Notes under the pieces: generated by a model
What the model was told of the DNA's origin: nothing
Seen by the model: the letters and a program-made list of their open reading frames with translations, nothing else
Database searches by the model: none
NCBI RefSeq assembly: GCF_018687675.1
Contig: NZ_CP061302.1
Location: forward strand, 382,189 to 446,188
Reading direction: 5' to 3'
DNA length: 64,000 nt
Source: Polynucleobacter sp. MG-Unter2-18
Lineage (GTDB): Bacteria > Pseudomonadota > Gammaproteobacteria > Burkholderiales > Burkholderiaceae
Translations under genes and position numbers: made by a program
Shown: piece by piece, positions 1 through 8,465 of the stretch
Numbering within the stretch: the first letter of the stretch is position 1
How the letters are laid out: every line of letters begins with the position of its first letter

Positions 1-531
1 CTGTTTGGTTTTTCAGTGCTGACGGGAGCTATTTATGGATTAAATGAACGATTCAACATCATCAATTTAGCTATTGAACTAGTGAACCCCCCGCAGAAGA
101 CCATACTAGCTATTGATGCTCAGGATGTAAAAGCAGATGAAGATTTAACTCTAAAGTCTGATAGTTCTGATACTTCGGTTAAATCGCCAGAAACTCAGCC
201 AGCTCAAGCGCTTCTGAGCACTCCTAGTGAACAATGCCCATATAAACAGGAAGCGCAATTACCTAGCTATCAATCTCCCAATCCCTCTAAAAAGGGAGAT
301 ACTGTAAATATTAAGTCTCTTATTAACCAAGCCATTTGTGTTGTGGATAATTCTGGGAAACAAACTGTTGTTAATTTAGAGTCAAATGCTTCTTATGCAT
401 TTCGAGGCACCTCCCCATTTGTGGTGATTACTCAGGACTTAGATAGCGTTGAAATGTATTTCCAGGGTTGGAGAGTTCGCTCACCAAGTGCAGGCGCAAA
501 GCAGATTAAATTATTGGAAGTTTCGCTATAA
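1..531 (+). CDS. RodZ-like protein, C-terminal part (5' end outside window)
   Basis: The frame is open from the first base, so the start lies upstream of the window. The visible part begins in or near a hydrophobic segment (LFGFSVLTGAIYGL), passes through a polar Ser/Pro/Gln-rich linker and ends in a domain of about 75 residues. That domain carries VVDNSGKQTVVNL, FRGTSPFVVIT and MYFQGWRVR, which resembles the C-terminal DUF4115-type domain of RodZ, a bitopic morphogenesis protein that links MreB to the envelope. The cytoplasmic HTH domain cannot be seen. A bactofilin follows 40 bp downstream, suggesting a cytoskeleton pair. The family assignment rests on pattern only. Confidence 0.6.
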   Translation: MFGFSVLTGAIYGLNERFNIINLAIELVNPPQKTILAIDAQDVKADEDLTLKSDSSDTSVKSPETQPAQALLSTPSEQCPYKQEAQLPSYQSPNPSKKGDTVNIKSLINQAICVVDNSGKQTVVNLESNASYAFRGTSPFVVITQDLDSVEMYFQGWRVRSPSAGAKQIKLLEVSL

Positions 532-571
532 AGTTTGATAAGCTAAAAGAAGCAAAAATTGAGGCGTACAA

Positions 572-1039
572 ATGTTTGAATTTTCTAAAAAAAGTAATCC
601 CAATACAGATGCTCAACTGACGTATTTAACTACAGTTGGAGCCGGTTCTATTATGAAGGGCGACTTTATTCATAGTGGAAACATGCTTTTGTTAGGGCAT
701 TTAATTGGCGATATTTCCCAGACTGGGGAAGAGGGCTCTGGTAATGGCCATACCGCCGTAATCGGATCCACCGGATTCTTATTGGGGAACATTTACAGCC
801 CACATGCGATCATTATTGGAAGAATTGAGGGTTCGGTATTTGCAAAAGGACGCGTTGAAATTTATCCCGGAGCTGTAGTGATTGGAGATGTTACTTATGC
901 GCAGATTAATGTGCATCCAGACGCCAAGGTCAACGGTAATCTCAGGTGTTTATTGCCGGATGCCGCTGAGCAAAAAAATCTCTCTTTAAACAATGAAGAA
1001 ATGCCGAGCAATGTTGTTCTATTGGCTAAAGCAGAGTGA
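572..1039 (+). CDS. Bactofilin (polymer-forming cytoskeletal protein)
   Basis: A 155-residue protein with the bactofilin (DUF583) beta-helix pattern: short repeats rich in Gly, Val, Ile and Asn from about residue 28 (SIMKGDFIHSGNMLLLGHL) to about residue 128 (INVHPDAKVNGNLRC). It has a short polar N-terminus and a disordered C-terminus. Bactofilins polymerise without nucleotide and form scaffolds at the membrane; in several bacteria they affect cell shape or the placement of flagella and pili. The start is supported by GAGG about 8 bp upstream. It probably forms an operon with the RodZ-like gene before it. Whether it acts in flagellar placement here is inference from its neighbourhood. Confidence 0.9.
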   Translation: MFEFSKKSNPNTDAQLTYLTTVGAGSIMKGDFIHSGNMLLLGHLIGDISQTGEEGSGNGHTAVIGSTGFLLGNIYSPHAIIIGRIEGSVFAKGRVEIYPGAVVIGDVTYAQINVHPDAKVNGNLRCLLPDAAEQKNLSLNNEEMPSNVVLLAKAE

Positions 1040-1133
1040 TATTAAATTTCAATGTAGCCGTTGGATCAATCATCTGCAGCCAACAAGTGCTCTCATAACC
1101 TTAAAGTGTTGATACAAGAGGGTACCCATTCCA

Positions 1134-1511
1134 ATGAAAATCCCCTACATCCTTTTGGCCAGCTTCGTTTTATTAGTAGCTTTGGCAGGACTTTTTTATA
1201 ACTACTACACTCGGGATTTGCCTGAATGTAAGGATGAATATATTCAGATATTGTTAAACCAAAAGATTCGAAATCACGAGGATTTGATTCAAGACTCACG
1301 CACATTGGCTTTTAATGATATTGCAGAATTGTCACATCACAATGGGGTGCGCATATGCTCTACTAATCTTCTCACCAGCCAAGGTATCTATTCGATAGGC
1401 TACCAGGTAGTCAACCCAGAGATGGGGCAGGAAACAATCTGGCAGCGCTTAATGGGCTCTACTGATTATTCAGTCAAGATTGAATATGTTAGGAAAACAG
1501 AACGAGACTAG
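1134..1511 (+). CDS. Hypothetical membrane-anchored protein
   Basis: 125 residues with one N-terminal hydrophobic helix (residues 4-24, IPYILLASFVLLVALAGLFY) followed by about 100 polar residues with two cysteines, presumably periplasmic. I do not recognise a family. The stop codon directly abuts the stop of the convergent gene on the minus strand (1511/1512, no gap). Coding character is supported by the ordered signal-anchor plus soluble domain layout, but no function can be offered. Confidence 0.6.
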   Translation: MKIPYILLASFVLLVALAGLFYNYYTRDLPECKDEYIQILLNQKIRNHEDLIQDSRTLAFNDIAELSHHNGVRICSTNLLTSQGIYSIGYQVVNPEMGQETIWQRLMGSTDYSVKIEYVRKTERD

Positions 1512-1886
1512 TTATTTGGGGTAAGTGACGTTCTTTTGGAAATCTTCAGTTTTCCAGCTTTTACTTAAATCTCCCGTTGGTCCATAGACAACAAATGTGT
1601 ATAAGACTCCGATGATTAATCCGGCAATCAAGCCTATTTTAAGGATTGAGTAATCACGTTTCTCTGGAACTATTCTGCTAGTAGGGGGCGGTTTATGTGA
1701 GGTGAAATATTCTGGAAATGCTGTTTCTAAAGTAGCGCGTGCTTTTTTAATATGCTGGTAAACATGCTCTTCACTCTGGCCCTGTTCTAAACCAAGCGCA
1801 GCACTTTCATAAGATTTACTCGCAGACTCTAAAAGTTTTGCAATATGCGCATAGCTTTTTTGGCGATTCGTTGTATCAGGCGTCAT
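1512..1886 (-). CDS. Hypothetical protein with C-terminal membrane helix
   Basis: 124 residues. The N-terminal 60 are helical and polar (AHIAKLLESASKSYESAALG), reminiscent of a small helical-bundle domain. A Pro-rich linker (KPPPTSR) and one hydrophobic helix (ILKIGLIAGLIIGVLYTFVV, about residues 80-99) follow, then a short tail. The layout suggests a cytoplasmic domain tethered to the inner membrane. No recognised family. It is convergent with the gene at 1134-1511 and lies just downstream of the other minus-strand membrane protein at 1931-2230, so the two may be co-transcribed. Confidence 0.6.
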   Translation of the reverse strand: MTPDTTNRQKSYAHIAKLLESASKSYESAALGLEQGQSEEHVYQHIKKARATLETAFPEYFTSHKPPPTSRIVPEKRDYSILKIGLIAGLIIGVLYTFVVYGPTGDLSKSWKTEDFQKNVTYPK

Positions 1887-1930
1887 GACGAGGTTTGATT
1901 TCTTTCATCCGAGTAGCTTATTACAAATAT

Positions 1931-2230
1931 TTATAGAAAAAATCTGCTCACTATGTACAAAGTTATTCCTGCAGCAAATACATAGGCTATAGACTTAAGT
2001 AAGGTTTTTTCTATAGTATTTTCAATAGTTTTTTCAATGCCATCTTTTAGATTTTTATTGTGAGCTATTTCCTCGGAAATAATATTTTTAATATTCCAAA
2101 GATCTTTTCGGATAACATTTAAGCTCTCATCCAATTTTTGATCTTTTTGCTGTAAAACAGCACTAATGATCGAAAGATGTTTATTCACTTCCTTTAGCTC
2201 ATTCACAACAGATTCATCTGGATTACTCAT
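1931..2230 (-). CDS. Hypothetical coiled-coil tail-anchored protein
   Basis: 99 residues. Residues 5-75 are strongly charged with heptad-like Leu/Ile spacing (NELKEVNKHLSIISAVLQQK), consistent with a coiled coil. A C-terminal hydrophobic helix (SIAYVFAAGITLYIVSRFF) ends the protein. This tail-anchored design is frequent among small membrane scaffolds, but no specific family is recognised. Confidence 0.55.
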   Translation of the reverse strand: MSNPDESVVNELKEVNKHLSIISAVLQQKDQKLDESLNVIRKDLWNIKNIISEEIAHNKNLKDGIEKTIENTIEKTLLKSIAYVFAAGITLYIVSRFFL

Positions 2231-2499
2231 ATTTACCCAACGCTAAAGATAATTTATTTACAGCATTTTTCGACGGCATCTGATGGAATAGGACCTGGGG
2301 CAGATTAGGACATTGAACTAATAAATATAGTTTCATAGTAGGTGATTATTGGAAAAAAGTCGAATTTGCTTGGGGTTTGAAGAGCTTCATTGAGATTTTT
2401 CAGCTTTCTTTTAGGGGTCTCAAAAGATTTGCTTTATAGTGTTACGCTAATAATAGCAAATTCAATTTGCAGGATGATCAACTAGAAATCGCCTGGACC

Positions 2500-3060
2500 A
2501 TGCCCAAAGAACCAATATCCATCGCTGCAAAAATAAGGAAGTTGGTGATGAATATCACCAAGTGGATTCTTTATGCATTGATCATCCTCGTTTCGGCCTA
2601 CGCCTCTTTTAAAGTTTGGGAATATAAGGGTGAATATGAGAAAGAAAAAACAGCAAAAATCCTTGCCAAAGAGCAAGAAATAGAATTTGATGACTTGAGA
2701 AAAAACTTAGTAACCTATGCTCCTTTATTGGTTGGTAATCCTTCCTCAGTATTGACAACGCGTGCGAATGGAAAATTCATTCTTGCCTATATGCTTGGGG
2801 CAGAGTTTGAAGCATTTCAAAATGCATTTGAGGAAAGTGTGCCCATCGCCTATGTAGGTAACCAATTACTAGGTGCTGGGTGTAAAAAGTCAGATTGTGA
2901 GGAATCTAGCGCCGCTTTTGTAATTGAGCCTGCCAATGGCAAAATATATCTAGCCCTTAGAAAAAATGGGGAGTTAACTTTTTATGGACTAGAGGATAGC
3001 AAAACTATCCCACTAGCTTTTGAGAAGTGGCAAGGCTTCAAGAAAGCAGGGGTGCAATGA
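2500..3060 (+). CDS. Hypothetical inner-membrane protein
   Basis: One hydrophobic helix (WILYALIILVSAYASFKVW) sits about 20 residues from the start, followed by a charged stretch (EYEKEKTAKILAKEQEIEF) and a soluble, probably periplasmic domain with a C-x-x-x-x-C pair (CKKSDC). The ATG at 2500 gives 186 residues; an in-frame TTG at 2467 would add 11. Neither has a good Shine-Dalgarno sequence, so the start is uncertain. The stop overlaps the start of the next gene (ATGATGA), which implies translational coupling. Function unknown. Confidence 0.6.
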   Translation: MPKEPISIAAKIRKLVMNITKWILYALIILVSAYASFKVWEYKGEYEKEKTAKILAKEQEIEFDDLRKNLVTYAPLLVGNPSSVLTTRANGKFILAYMLGAEFEAFQNAFEESVPIAYVGNQLLGAGCKKSDCEESSAAFVIEPANGKIYLALRKNGELTFYGLEDSKTIPLAFEKWQGFKKAGVQ

Positions 3061-3518
3061 TGAAATTTGTCATAAGCTTTTTATTCTTGTCATTGTGGGT
3101 GACGATCGCCCCTGCTAAATCTTCGCAAGAACCCCAATCCCTCAAGTCCAATCTACAAAAACCTGAACCAAAGGCGACAAACGATAAAGACATTATTTTG
3201 AGTAAAAATACTCAAAGTACCCTGTATTTGTTATCAGGCTGGGGAAAGGCGGAAGGACCTTATGTTTGGTTTACCGTTTCTGCACATTTTAATGAAAATC
3301 AAGTTGCCCCAAATAGTCAAAATTTCAATCTATTTAGCGCAAGCGGCGCCATTGATTGCAAGGAAAACAGTACGTTTTATTACCTCATTTCTTACATGTA
3401 CTTTGATCCTAAAACAAAAAAGCTCAGCGAAATTTACTCTGAAAAAAATAAATCCAATGTCATGAAAATTGAGCCCACTACAACTGAGTCGGACATTAAG
3501 AAGATTGTTTGCAACTAA
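3057..3518 (+). CDS. Secreted protein, possibly protein-E/surface-adhesin-like
   Basis: Starts ATGATG at 3057/3060 with AGGGG just upstream, overlapping the previous stop. A typical Sec signal peptide (MMKFVISFLFLSLWVTIAPAK) is followed by a linker and a small domain containing YVWFTVSAHF, a central cysteine (AIDCKENSTFYYL) and a C-terminal IVCN. The spacing of the two cysteines and the aromatic strands resembles the protein-E-like gene at 6406-6828, so the two may be distant relatives. The relation is tentative and the role unknown. Confidence 0.55.
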   Translation: MMKFVISFLFLSLWVTIAPAKSSQEPQSLKSNLQKPEPKATNDKDIILSKNTQSTLYLLSGWGKAEGPYVWFTVSAHFNENQVAPNSQNFNLFSASGAIDCKENSTFYYLISYMYFDPKTKKLSEIYSEKNKSNVMKIEPTTTESDIKKIVCN

Positions 3519-3602
3519 GCTAGACATTCGTTTATCTAGGGTGAGTATTCAGATCCCCCACCTTCTACCGTAACGCTTAGCAATTAACTATAGGGGATTA
3601 AA

Positions 3603-4376
3603 ATGGAGGGGGACTATAAAAAGGTGGTTGTTGACAATGCCCTTACGCAAAAAGAAGGCTTTAATGAGAATACTTTGAATGTAAGCAGAGGCTATGCTAC
3701 TGATTCAATTCAGGCAGCTGAGTATTTTTCAAACTTAGTAACCAGCTTGCAGCAGTTTGTACAGGCAGCAAATCAAAATGATTTATTGAAATATTTTCAT
3801 GAAGGTAGCAATACAACAGCTGTTCAGCGGCGCATACTGGATCTGATGATTTATGGCGAGGAGTTTGGAGTAGAAACTAGGTATGACCATTTAACTGGCT
3901 TATTGGACCGCACTAGTTTTTTAGAAAAACTCAAATTTACTTTATCAAAGACTCTTCATGAAGATCATTTAACAGCCATAATATTTCTTGACCTTGATGA
4001 CTTCAAAGCAATCAATGATCAGTATGGTCATAGCACTGGAGATGAGGTGATATCAATTATCGGCAGAAGAATCTCTGCGTCTATTCGAGCACAGGATTTA
4101 GCCTGTCGGTGGGGTGGCGATGAGTTCGTTTTGGTGTTACAAGCCATCACAAGCAAAGATTTAGTCAGTCAATTAGCCAATCGATTGCTAGCAGCAATCT
4201 CGCAAGCTCTTCAGCTTGAATCTCATGAGTCATTGCAATTAATGCTTAGCGCAAGTGCTGGCATTGCAATCTTGGATGGTATGAATCTCAATTCAATCGA
4301 CTTGATTGAGAGGGCTGATAAAGCAATGTACCTAGCTAAAAAGGCTGGAAAGAACTGCGTCGAGTTTTACTCTTAG
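3603..4376 (+). CDS. Diguanylate cyclase (GGDEF domain)
   Basis: 257 residues. The N-terminal 90 have no recognised sensor and no membrane helix, so the enzyme is cytoplasmic. The GGDEF domain follows: YDHLTGLLDR, DLDDFKAINDQYGHSTGDE, then the active-site GGDEF at residues 171-175. The product-inhibition I-site RxxD (RAQD, 162-165) sits exactly five residues before it. All catalytic residues are present, so it should make c-di-GMP from two GTP. The start has AGGGGA upstream. A c-di-GMP reader (YcgR) lies 2.5 kb downstream in the same motility island, so a motility role is plausible but inferred. Confidence 0.92.
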   Translation: MEGDYKKVVVDNALTQKEGFNENTLNVSRGYATDSIQAAEYFSNLVTSLQQFVQAANQNDLLKYFHEGSNTTAVQRRILDLMIYGEEFGVETRYDHLTGLLDRTSFLEKLKFTLSKTLHEDHLTAIIFLDLDDFKAINDQYGHSTGDEVISIIGRRISASIRAQDLACRWGGDEFVLVLQAITSKDLVSQLANRLLAAISQALQLESHESLQLMLSASAGIAILDGMNLNSIDLIERADKAMYLAKKAGKNCVEFYS

Positions 4377-4380
4377 TGAT

Positions 4381-5775
4381 TTATTTTTTTCGAAGATGCA
4401 CTGCTGGAATGCGCATCCCTTCTCGATATTTAGCTACCGTTCGCCTAGCAATTTCATAGCCTTGATCGCCCAGTAACTTAGCAATTCTGCTGTCAGAAAT
4501 GGGTTTTACTGCAGGCTCTTCTTGAATAATTCGCTTAATCAGTTCTTGGATTGCTGTCGAGGATATTGCCACACCTTTATCAGAATTTAATTGACTACTG
4601 AAAAAATATTTAAATTCAAAAATACCTAGCGGACAGGATAGATATTTTTGTGTCGTCACTCTAGAAATTGTTGATTCATGCATTTCCAATGTTTCTGCTA
4701 TTTCACGAAGAACAAGTGGCTTCATTCCAATGGCACCCATGGAAAAAAATTTTTGTTGATGTTTGACTATTTCATTTGCAACCCTGAGAATCGTATCCTC
4801 TCTTTGAGCAATATTTTTGATAAGCCAACTTGCCTCTAGAATTTTTTGTTTTAAGACCCCATCAGCCTTCCCTTGACCACTCTCTTTGAGTATTTTGGCG
4901 TACTCGCCATTGAGTGAGATTCGTGGCCTAGCATTTGGGTTTGATTCGACAATCCATAATTTGTTGATGGATTTGACCACAACATCAGGCAGAATCCATT
5001 GATCATTTTCGCGGTCGAAGTAAGCGCCGGGATTATGTTGCAAGCTGCGTATAAGCTCTACTGCTTTGAGGACTTCTGCTTCAGTTTTGCTGCTCGCTTG
5101 TTTGATCTTAAGCCAATCTTTTGAGCCAACCTTGTTTAAATGGGTATTGACAATGTATTTGGCGAGTTCCCATGTTGATTGATTCGGGGTAGGCTTTTCC
5201 AAAATACGATCAATTTGCAGGGAGAGACATTCCGCTAAATTGCGTCCACCAATTCCGGGCGGATCAAGTGATTGCAGTTTTTTTAGTGCAGACTCTATTA
5301 GATAAAGCGTGCTTGATTCTGGACTATCAAGCTCATTTTTGATCTCAGCATGAATTGACTCGAGATCATCAATTAGGTAACCTCTGTCGTCCAGACAGCC
5401 TGCAAGATAGGTAATGATCAACCGCTCTTGCGGGTCGACATGAAGGAGATGAATTTGCTCCTCGACATACTCTAAAAGGGTTTGTTGATGAGCTATGCGC
5501 TCAAAGCGCTCTGCCCAGTCGTCGTCGTCGTCCTGCGATGCTCTATTGCTTGAGGTCCATGAGTTTTGTGTCTGTTCAACCCGTTCAGAAGATTGTGAGA
5601 CATTAAACTCAATTTCTGGATTAGGCTCAAACTCCAGTAAGGGGTTATCTTCGGCGGCCTTTGCTAATTCCTGCTCTAGTTCATTATTGGATAACTGTAA
5701 TAACCGGATTGTTTGTTGCAGTTGAGGTGTTAGGGTGACCTGCTGACTAACTCTAGTATTAAGCGAAATAGCCAT
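4381..5775 (-). CDS. rpoN: RNA polymerase sigma-54 factor
   Basis: 464 residues with full RpoN architecture: Gln/Leu-rich region I (LTPQLQQTIRLLQLSNNELE), an acidic region II, a core-binding region (DPPGIGGRNLAECL), a central HTH (EIAETLEMHESTISRVTTQKY) and the C-terminal RpoN box ARRTVAKYRE that reads the -24 element. It recognises GG/GC promoters of the kind seen before fliD and flgB in this window and needs an NtrC-family activator such as the FlrC-like protein here. In many proteobacteria rpoN sits beside lptB and hpf; its position inside the motility island, convergent with a GGDEF gene, is unusual and suggests a flagellum-dedicated copy. Confidence 0.97.
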   Translation of the reverse strand: MAISLNTRVSQQVTLTPQLQQTIRLLQLSNNELEQELAKAAEDNPLLEFEPNPEIEFNVSQSSERVEQTQNSWTSSNRASQDDDDDWAERFERIAHQQTLLEYVEEQIHLLHVDPQERLIITYLAGCLDDRGYLIDDLESIHAEIKNELDSPESSTLYLIESALKKLQSLDPPGIGGRNLAECLSLQIDRILEKPTPNQSTWELAKYIVNTHLNKVGSKDWLKIKQASSKTEAEVLKAVELIRSLQHNPGAYFDRENDQWILPDVVVKSINKLWIVESNPNARPRISLNGEYAKILKESGQGKADGVLKQKILEASWLIKNIAQREDTILRVANEIVKHQQKFFSMGAIGMKPLVLREIAETLEMHESTISRVTTQKYLSCPLGIFEFKYFFSSQLNSDKGVAISSTAIQELIKRIIQEEPAVKPISDSRIAKLLGDQGYEIARRTVAKYREGMRIPAVHLRKK

Positions 5776-6084
5776 TTTTATATTTTCTTGTGGTTCGCTA
5801 GTGAAAATTCTATCGTTGCTGACCTAACTCAACGTTGTAAAAGAGGGTTTTTGGAGGCTTTCGGCTCATATAATTTGTCTAAATGTGATCTGTTTCTCGG
5901 TTGCAAGAGTAGAATGCAATCAACTACGGTCATTCTAACCATTTATAATAAAAAATCCATATAAATTAAAGGGTTAAGAAATTTTCTGGGTATTTTCAGA
6001 AAACTTAGTCTGAATTAAACTAAGCAAACTAAGTAAACTGACCGTAATAAAGATATCAATAGACTTAATAGAGCGTTTCATATT
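5776..6084. other. 309-bp intergenic region between rpoN and a small gene
   Basis: An AT-rich divergent spacer. On the plus strand it holds a TATAAT at 5869-5874 without a convincing -35 box, and three 9-bp iterations AAACTAAGC/AAACTAAGT/AAACTGACC at 6017-6043. No -24/-12 promoter or gene is seen. It presumably carries the promoters of rpoN and of the small gene at 6085. Confidence 0.4.
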
Positions 6085-6270
6085 ATGGAAAATCCTGTCA
6101 TTACAGAGCACCGTATACGTGGTGATCGCTTTTACGCCATAGAAAAAAACAGCAAAATTGCTTTTTACACGACTAATATTGCTGCAGCACGCTATTGGGT
6201 CAAAAATGTGATCGACAAAGAGGCCCTTGCCGTTGAGGAACCATTAGAGGTTAAGCCTGAGGGGCAATGA
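6085..6270 (+). CDS. Small hypothetical protein
   Basis: 61 residues, soluble, with an ordered core (HRIRGDRFYAIEKNSKIAFY) and an acidic tail. There is no membrane helix, no cysteines and no recognised family. The ribosome-binding site is weak. It stands alone between rpoN and the protein-E-like gene. Its compact size and mixed alpha/beta character make it a plausible real gene, but the evidence is limited to an open frame in otherwise non-coding space. Confidence 0.45.
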   Translation: MENPVITEHRIRGDRFYAIEKNSKIAFYTTNIAAARYWVKNVIDKEALAVEEPLEVKPEGQ

Positions 6271-6375
6271 TAGGCTTGATTTTGATGTTTATTTAGGGTT
6301 AATTCGGAATACTTCAGCAATTGCCCTAAAAGTGGCAAAACCATCTTAAGTGATTCAATTTAGGCCATAAAATCG

Positions 6376-6381
6376 TATAAT
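6376..6381 (+). promoter_or_regulatory. Possible -10 element
   Basis: TATAAT lies 25 bp before the ATG at 6406 in an AT-rich spacer. No clear TTGACA-like box is found 16-18 bp upstream. In AT-rich DNA such a hexamer can occur by chance. Confidence 0.3.
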
Positions 6382-6405
6382 CATCCATTAATTTGGATTA
6401 TTAGC

Positions 6406-6828
6406 ATGGTTTATTCCCCCCACCTTTTTTTAACCTTTATTTTACTTTTAGGCTCTGCTAGGTCGAGCAATGCAATGGCTCAGGCTGAAAGTGATATGGT
6501 GACTGTGGTGGATAAAAAAGGCTATTCCATTGCTTACTATAAAAGCTCTATTAAGGCATTGCCTCCAGAGTCAAAAAAGGTGTGGATTATTACCAATCGC
6601 CAAAAAATAGATGAGCCCACGAAACAACGCATTGGATCGGTGCGCAGCAATATTTTATTCAATTGTAAATATATGACTTACTCCACCTTGGCTACCATTC
6701 AATACTCCGAACCAAATGCACAGGGTAAGAAGGTTTTACAAACAGAGACTGGCTTCAACTTGGCGGATGATCCAGTGCCCGAGGAAAGCGCTCTGGCAAT
6801 CATACAAAAACAAGTCTGCAATCCTTAA
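6406..6828 (+). CDS. Surface-adhesin protein E-like secreted protein
   Basis: 140 residues. A signal peptide (residues 1 to about 25, FLTFILLLGSARSSNAMAQA) is followed by a compact domain with VWIITNRQK, a central cysteine (LFNCKYMTYS), a tyrosine-rich strand (TIQYSEPNAQG) and a C-terminal QKQVCNP. The pair of cysteines and the W-x-I/V strand fit the surface-adhesin protein E-like fold, common in betaproteobacteria as small exported proteins of poorly known role. The YcgR gene begins 16 bp after its stop, so the two may share a transcript. Confidence 0.6.
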   Translation: MVYSPHLFLTFILLLGSARSSNAMAQAESDMVTVVDKKGYSIAYYKSSIKALPPESKKVWIITNRQKIDEPTKQRIGSVRSNILFNCKYMTYSTLATIQYSEPNAQGKKVLQTETGFNLADDPVPEESALAIIQKQVCNP

Positions 6829-6844
6829 CTTAATTCCAATCTAT

Positions 6845-7606
6845 ATGCCTATCATTACCTATCTCCCCGAATTAATTGAAAAAATAGATCCTCAATTCCA
6901 CATAGAGCACTCGGCTATTGCTAAAACCATGCTTCGAGAGATTAGTAAAACCCCATTGGCAGGGGTGCATGCGATTGATGGATCTGGCTCAGAGTTTGCG
7001 GTAACTGTCCTTGATATTTATAAAGGATTACTCGTGATGAAGCCGGAGACCGAGCCTCCTAGGGGGCTCAGCAGCATTATTGGCACTAGTCAGATTGTTG
7101 TAGCCTGCAATGAAAACTCAAAGATGCAGTTTCTGTCTAGTGACTTTAGGATGCATGAAGATGGTAGTTTGATAACCTGCGCACTGCCGCAAGATCTTAT
7201 TGTGATCCAGCGTCGTAAAGAGTTTAGGACATTGGGGCCTAGTGATGAGCAGTTTAATTTCGTTTTGTCACTGGGGGCTGGTCAAGAATTGCTGGCAAGA
7301 GTGAGTGATATTTCTGATCATGGTATTTTGCTAGATATTCGTTTGGGCGCAACAGAGGTTGAAGTGGGGCGCTATTGGCATTCAGGATACTTTGAGCGCC
7401 AAAAGTCTCGCTCAGGCGGTATCGATTTAATCATCCGCAATGTGCGACCTGGTAAGGCGCTTGATCGAATTCGAGCGGGTTGCGAGTTGTACAACCCTAG
7501 CAAGAATGCACTCAAAGATTTTGAGTCCACTAGAAATGCCATTGAAAATGCCCGTGTACAAGGACGCTTAAATCGTTGGTATGCGTCGGCTAGTTGGTGT
7601 GAATAA
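6845..7606 (+). CDS. ycgR: YcgR-like flagellar brake protein with PilZ domain
   Basis: 253 residues from the ATG at 6845; the open frame runs further upstream but overlaps the preceding gene. The N-terminal YcgR domain spans about residues 20-115. The PilZ domain follows, with the c-di-GMP-binding RxxxR (within IQRRKEFR) and DxSxxG (DISDHG) motifs intact. When loaded with c-di-GMP, YcgR binds the flagellar motor (FliG/FliM or MotA) and slows or biases rotation. The GGDEF gene at 3603 could supply the ligand. It lies 38 bp before the kinase-less chemosensory-like cluster and may be its partner in motor control (inference). Confidence 0.9.
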   Translation: MPIITYLPELIEKIDPQFHIEHSAIAKTMLREISKTPLAGVHAIDGSGSEFAVTVLDIYKGLLVMKPETEPPRGLSSIIGTSQIVVACNENSKMQFLSSDFRMHEDGSLITCALPQDLIVIQRRKEFRTLGPSDEQFNFVLSLGAGQELLARVSDISDHGILLDIRLGATEVEVGRYWHSGYFERQKSRSGGIDLIIRNVRPGKALDRIRAGCELYNPSKNALKDFESTRNAIENARVQGRLNRWYASASWCE

Positions 7607-7644
7607 TCATAGTGTTTGCACCCTAATTTTATGAAGCTAAAGGC

Positions 7645-8460
7645 ATGAGCTTGTTTACTAATCTTACAAGTGGAAAATTGATCATGATCCTCAGCGTGAT
7701 CATGCTTATTCCACTGATGTATTTTTTTATTCGTGATTTTTACAGCAAAGTGGTTGATGAGGTAAAAAATACCGGCCATTCTGTTCCAGTTGAACCTATC
7801 ATGGTGACAAGCTTAAATAAGACAAACCAGCTTGAAGAAGTAATCAATCAAAAGATTGCTAATATGAAGTTAGATTTAATGGCTGAGCGCTTGCGCATTA
7901 CTTCCACAGCTGATGTCTTAAAAAACCTTGCATTTGAGCGACATCTCCCAGAAACTCTCTATCAGATTTATTTTGAGACCAGAGCTTTTCCTCGAAAAAA
8001 CGTAGAAGCTCAACAAACAGATTTGGAATGGCATGCCAAAGCAGGTATTACAGAGCTTAAGGTAGAGCCGATGCCATTAGATGATGGCACTGTTATTCAA
8101 TTCACTTTGCAGAATTACCCCTATACGCTTAGCGCTATCAATCATCGCTTTGCGAGAACCTATTTTGTTGAGTTGACTCTACGAGATGTTGATGGCACTC
8201 GCTTATTCGTAGTGCGCATTAAGGCCAATGAATTAACTGGCAGAGAGATTTTGGAAACTGCCATAATTGAAATGAAATCCGGTGAGTGGATAGATGATCT
8301 TGCTAGTTGCCGCCTATTAATGGATAAGCGCAAGACTGAGGTTCAGTTAATGGCTGAGCATCGTGAAGTAGAGATGTTAAAAAAGCGTTTTATTTTAAAT
8401 AACGCTAGCGATAAGCTTGTTGCAAGTAAAGTTAATACTAAGCCGGGCAACGGTAAATAA
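7645..8460 (+). CDS. Unknown membrane protein, first gene of chemosensory-like cluster
   Basis: 271 residues. One hydrophobic helix near the N-terminus (residues 12-29, LIMILSVIMLIPLMYFFI) is followed by a long soluble part, probably periplasmic. The soluble part has a helical stretch (QLEEVINQKIANMKLDLMAE), a mixed beta region (VIQFTLQNYPYTL, YFVELTLRDVDGTRLFVV) and a charged C-terminal helix (VQLMAEHREVEMLKKRF). I recognise no family. Only 5 bp separate it from the PDZ gene, and the same dense packing continues to flgA, so it is very likely part of one operon and one assembly. Confidence 0.75.
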   Translation: MSLFTNLTSGKLIMILSVIMLIPLMYFFIRDFYSKVVDEVKNTGHSVPVEPIMVTSLNKTNQLEEVINQKIANMKLDLMAERLRITSTADVLKNLAFERHLPETLYQIYFETRAFPRKNVEAQQTDLEWHAKAGITELKVEPMPLDDGTVIQFTLQNYPYTLSAINHRFARTYFVELTLRDVDGTRLFVVRIKANELTGREILETAIIEMKSGEWIDDLASCRLLMDKRKTEVQLMAEHREVEMLKKRFILNNASDKLVASKVNTKPGNGK

Positions 8461-8465
8461 TCATC

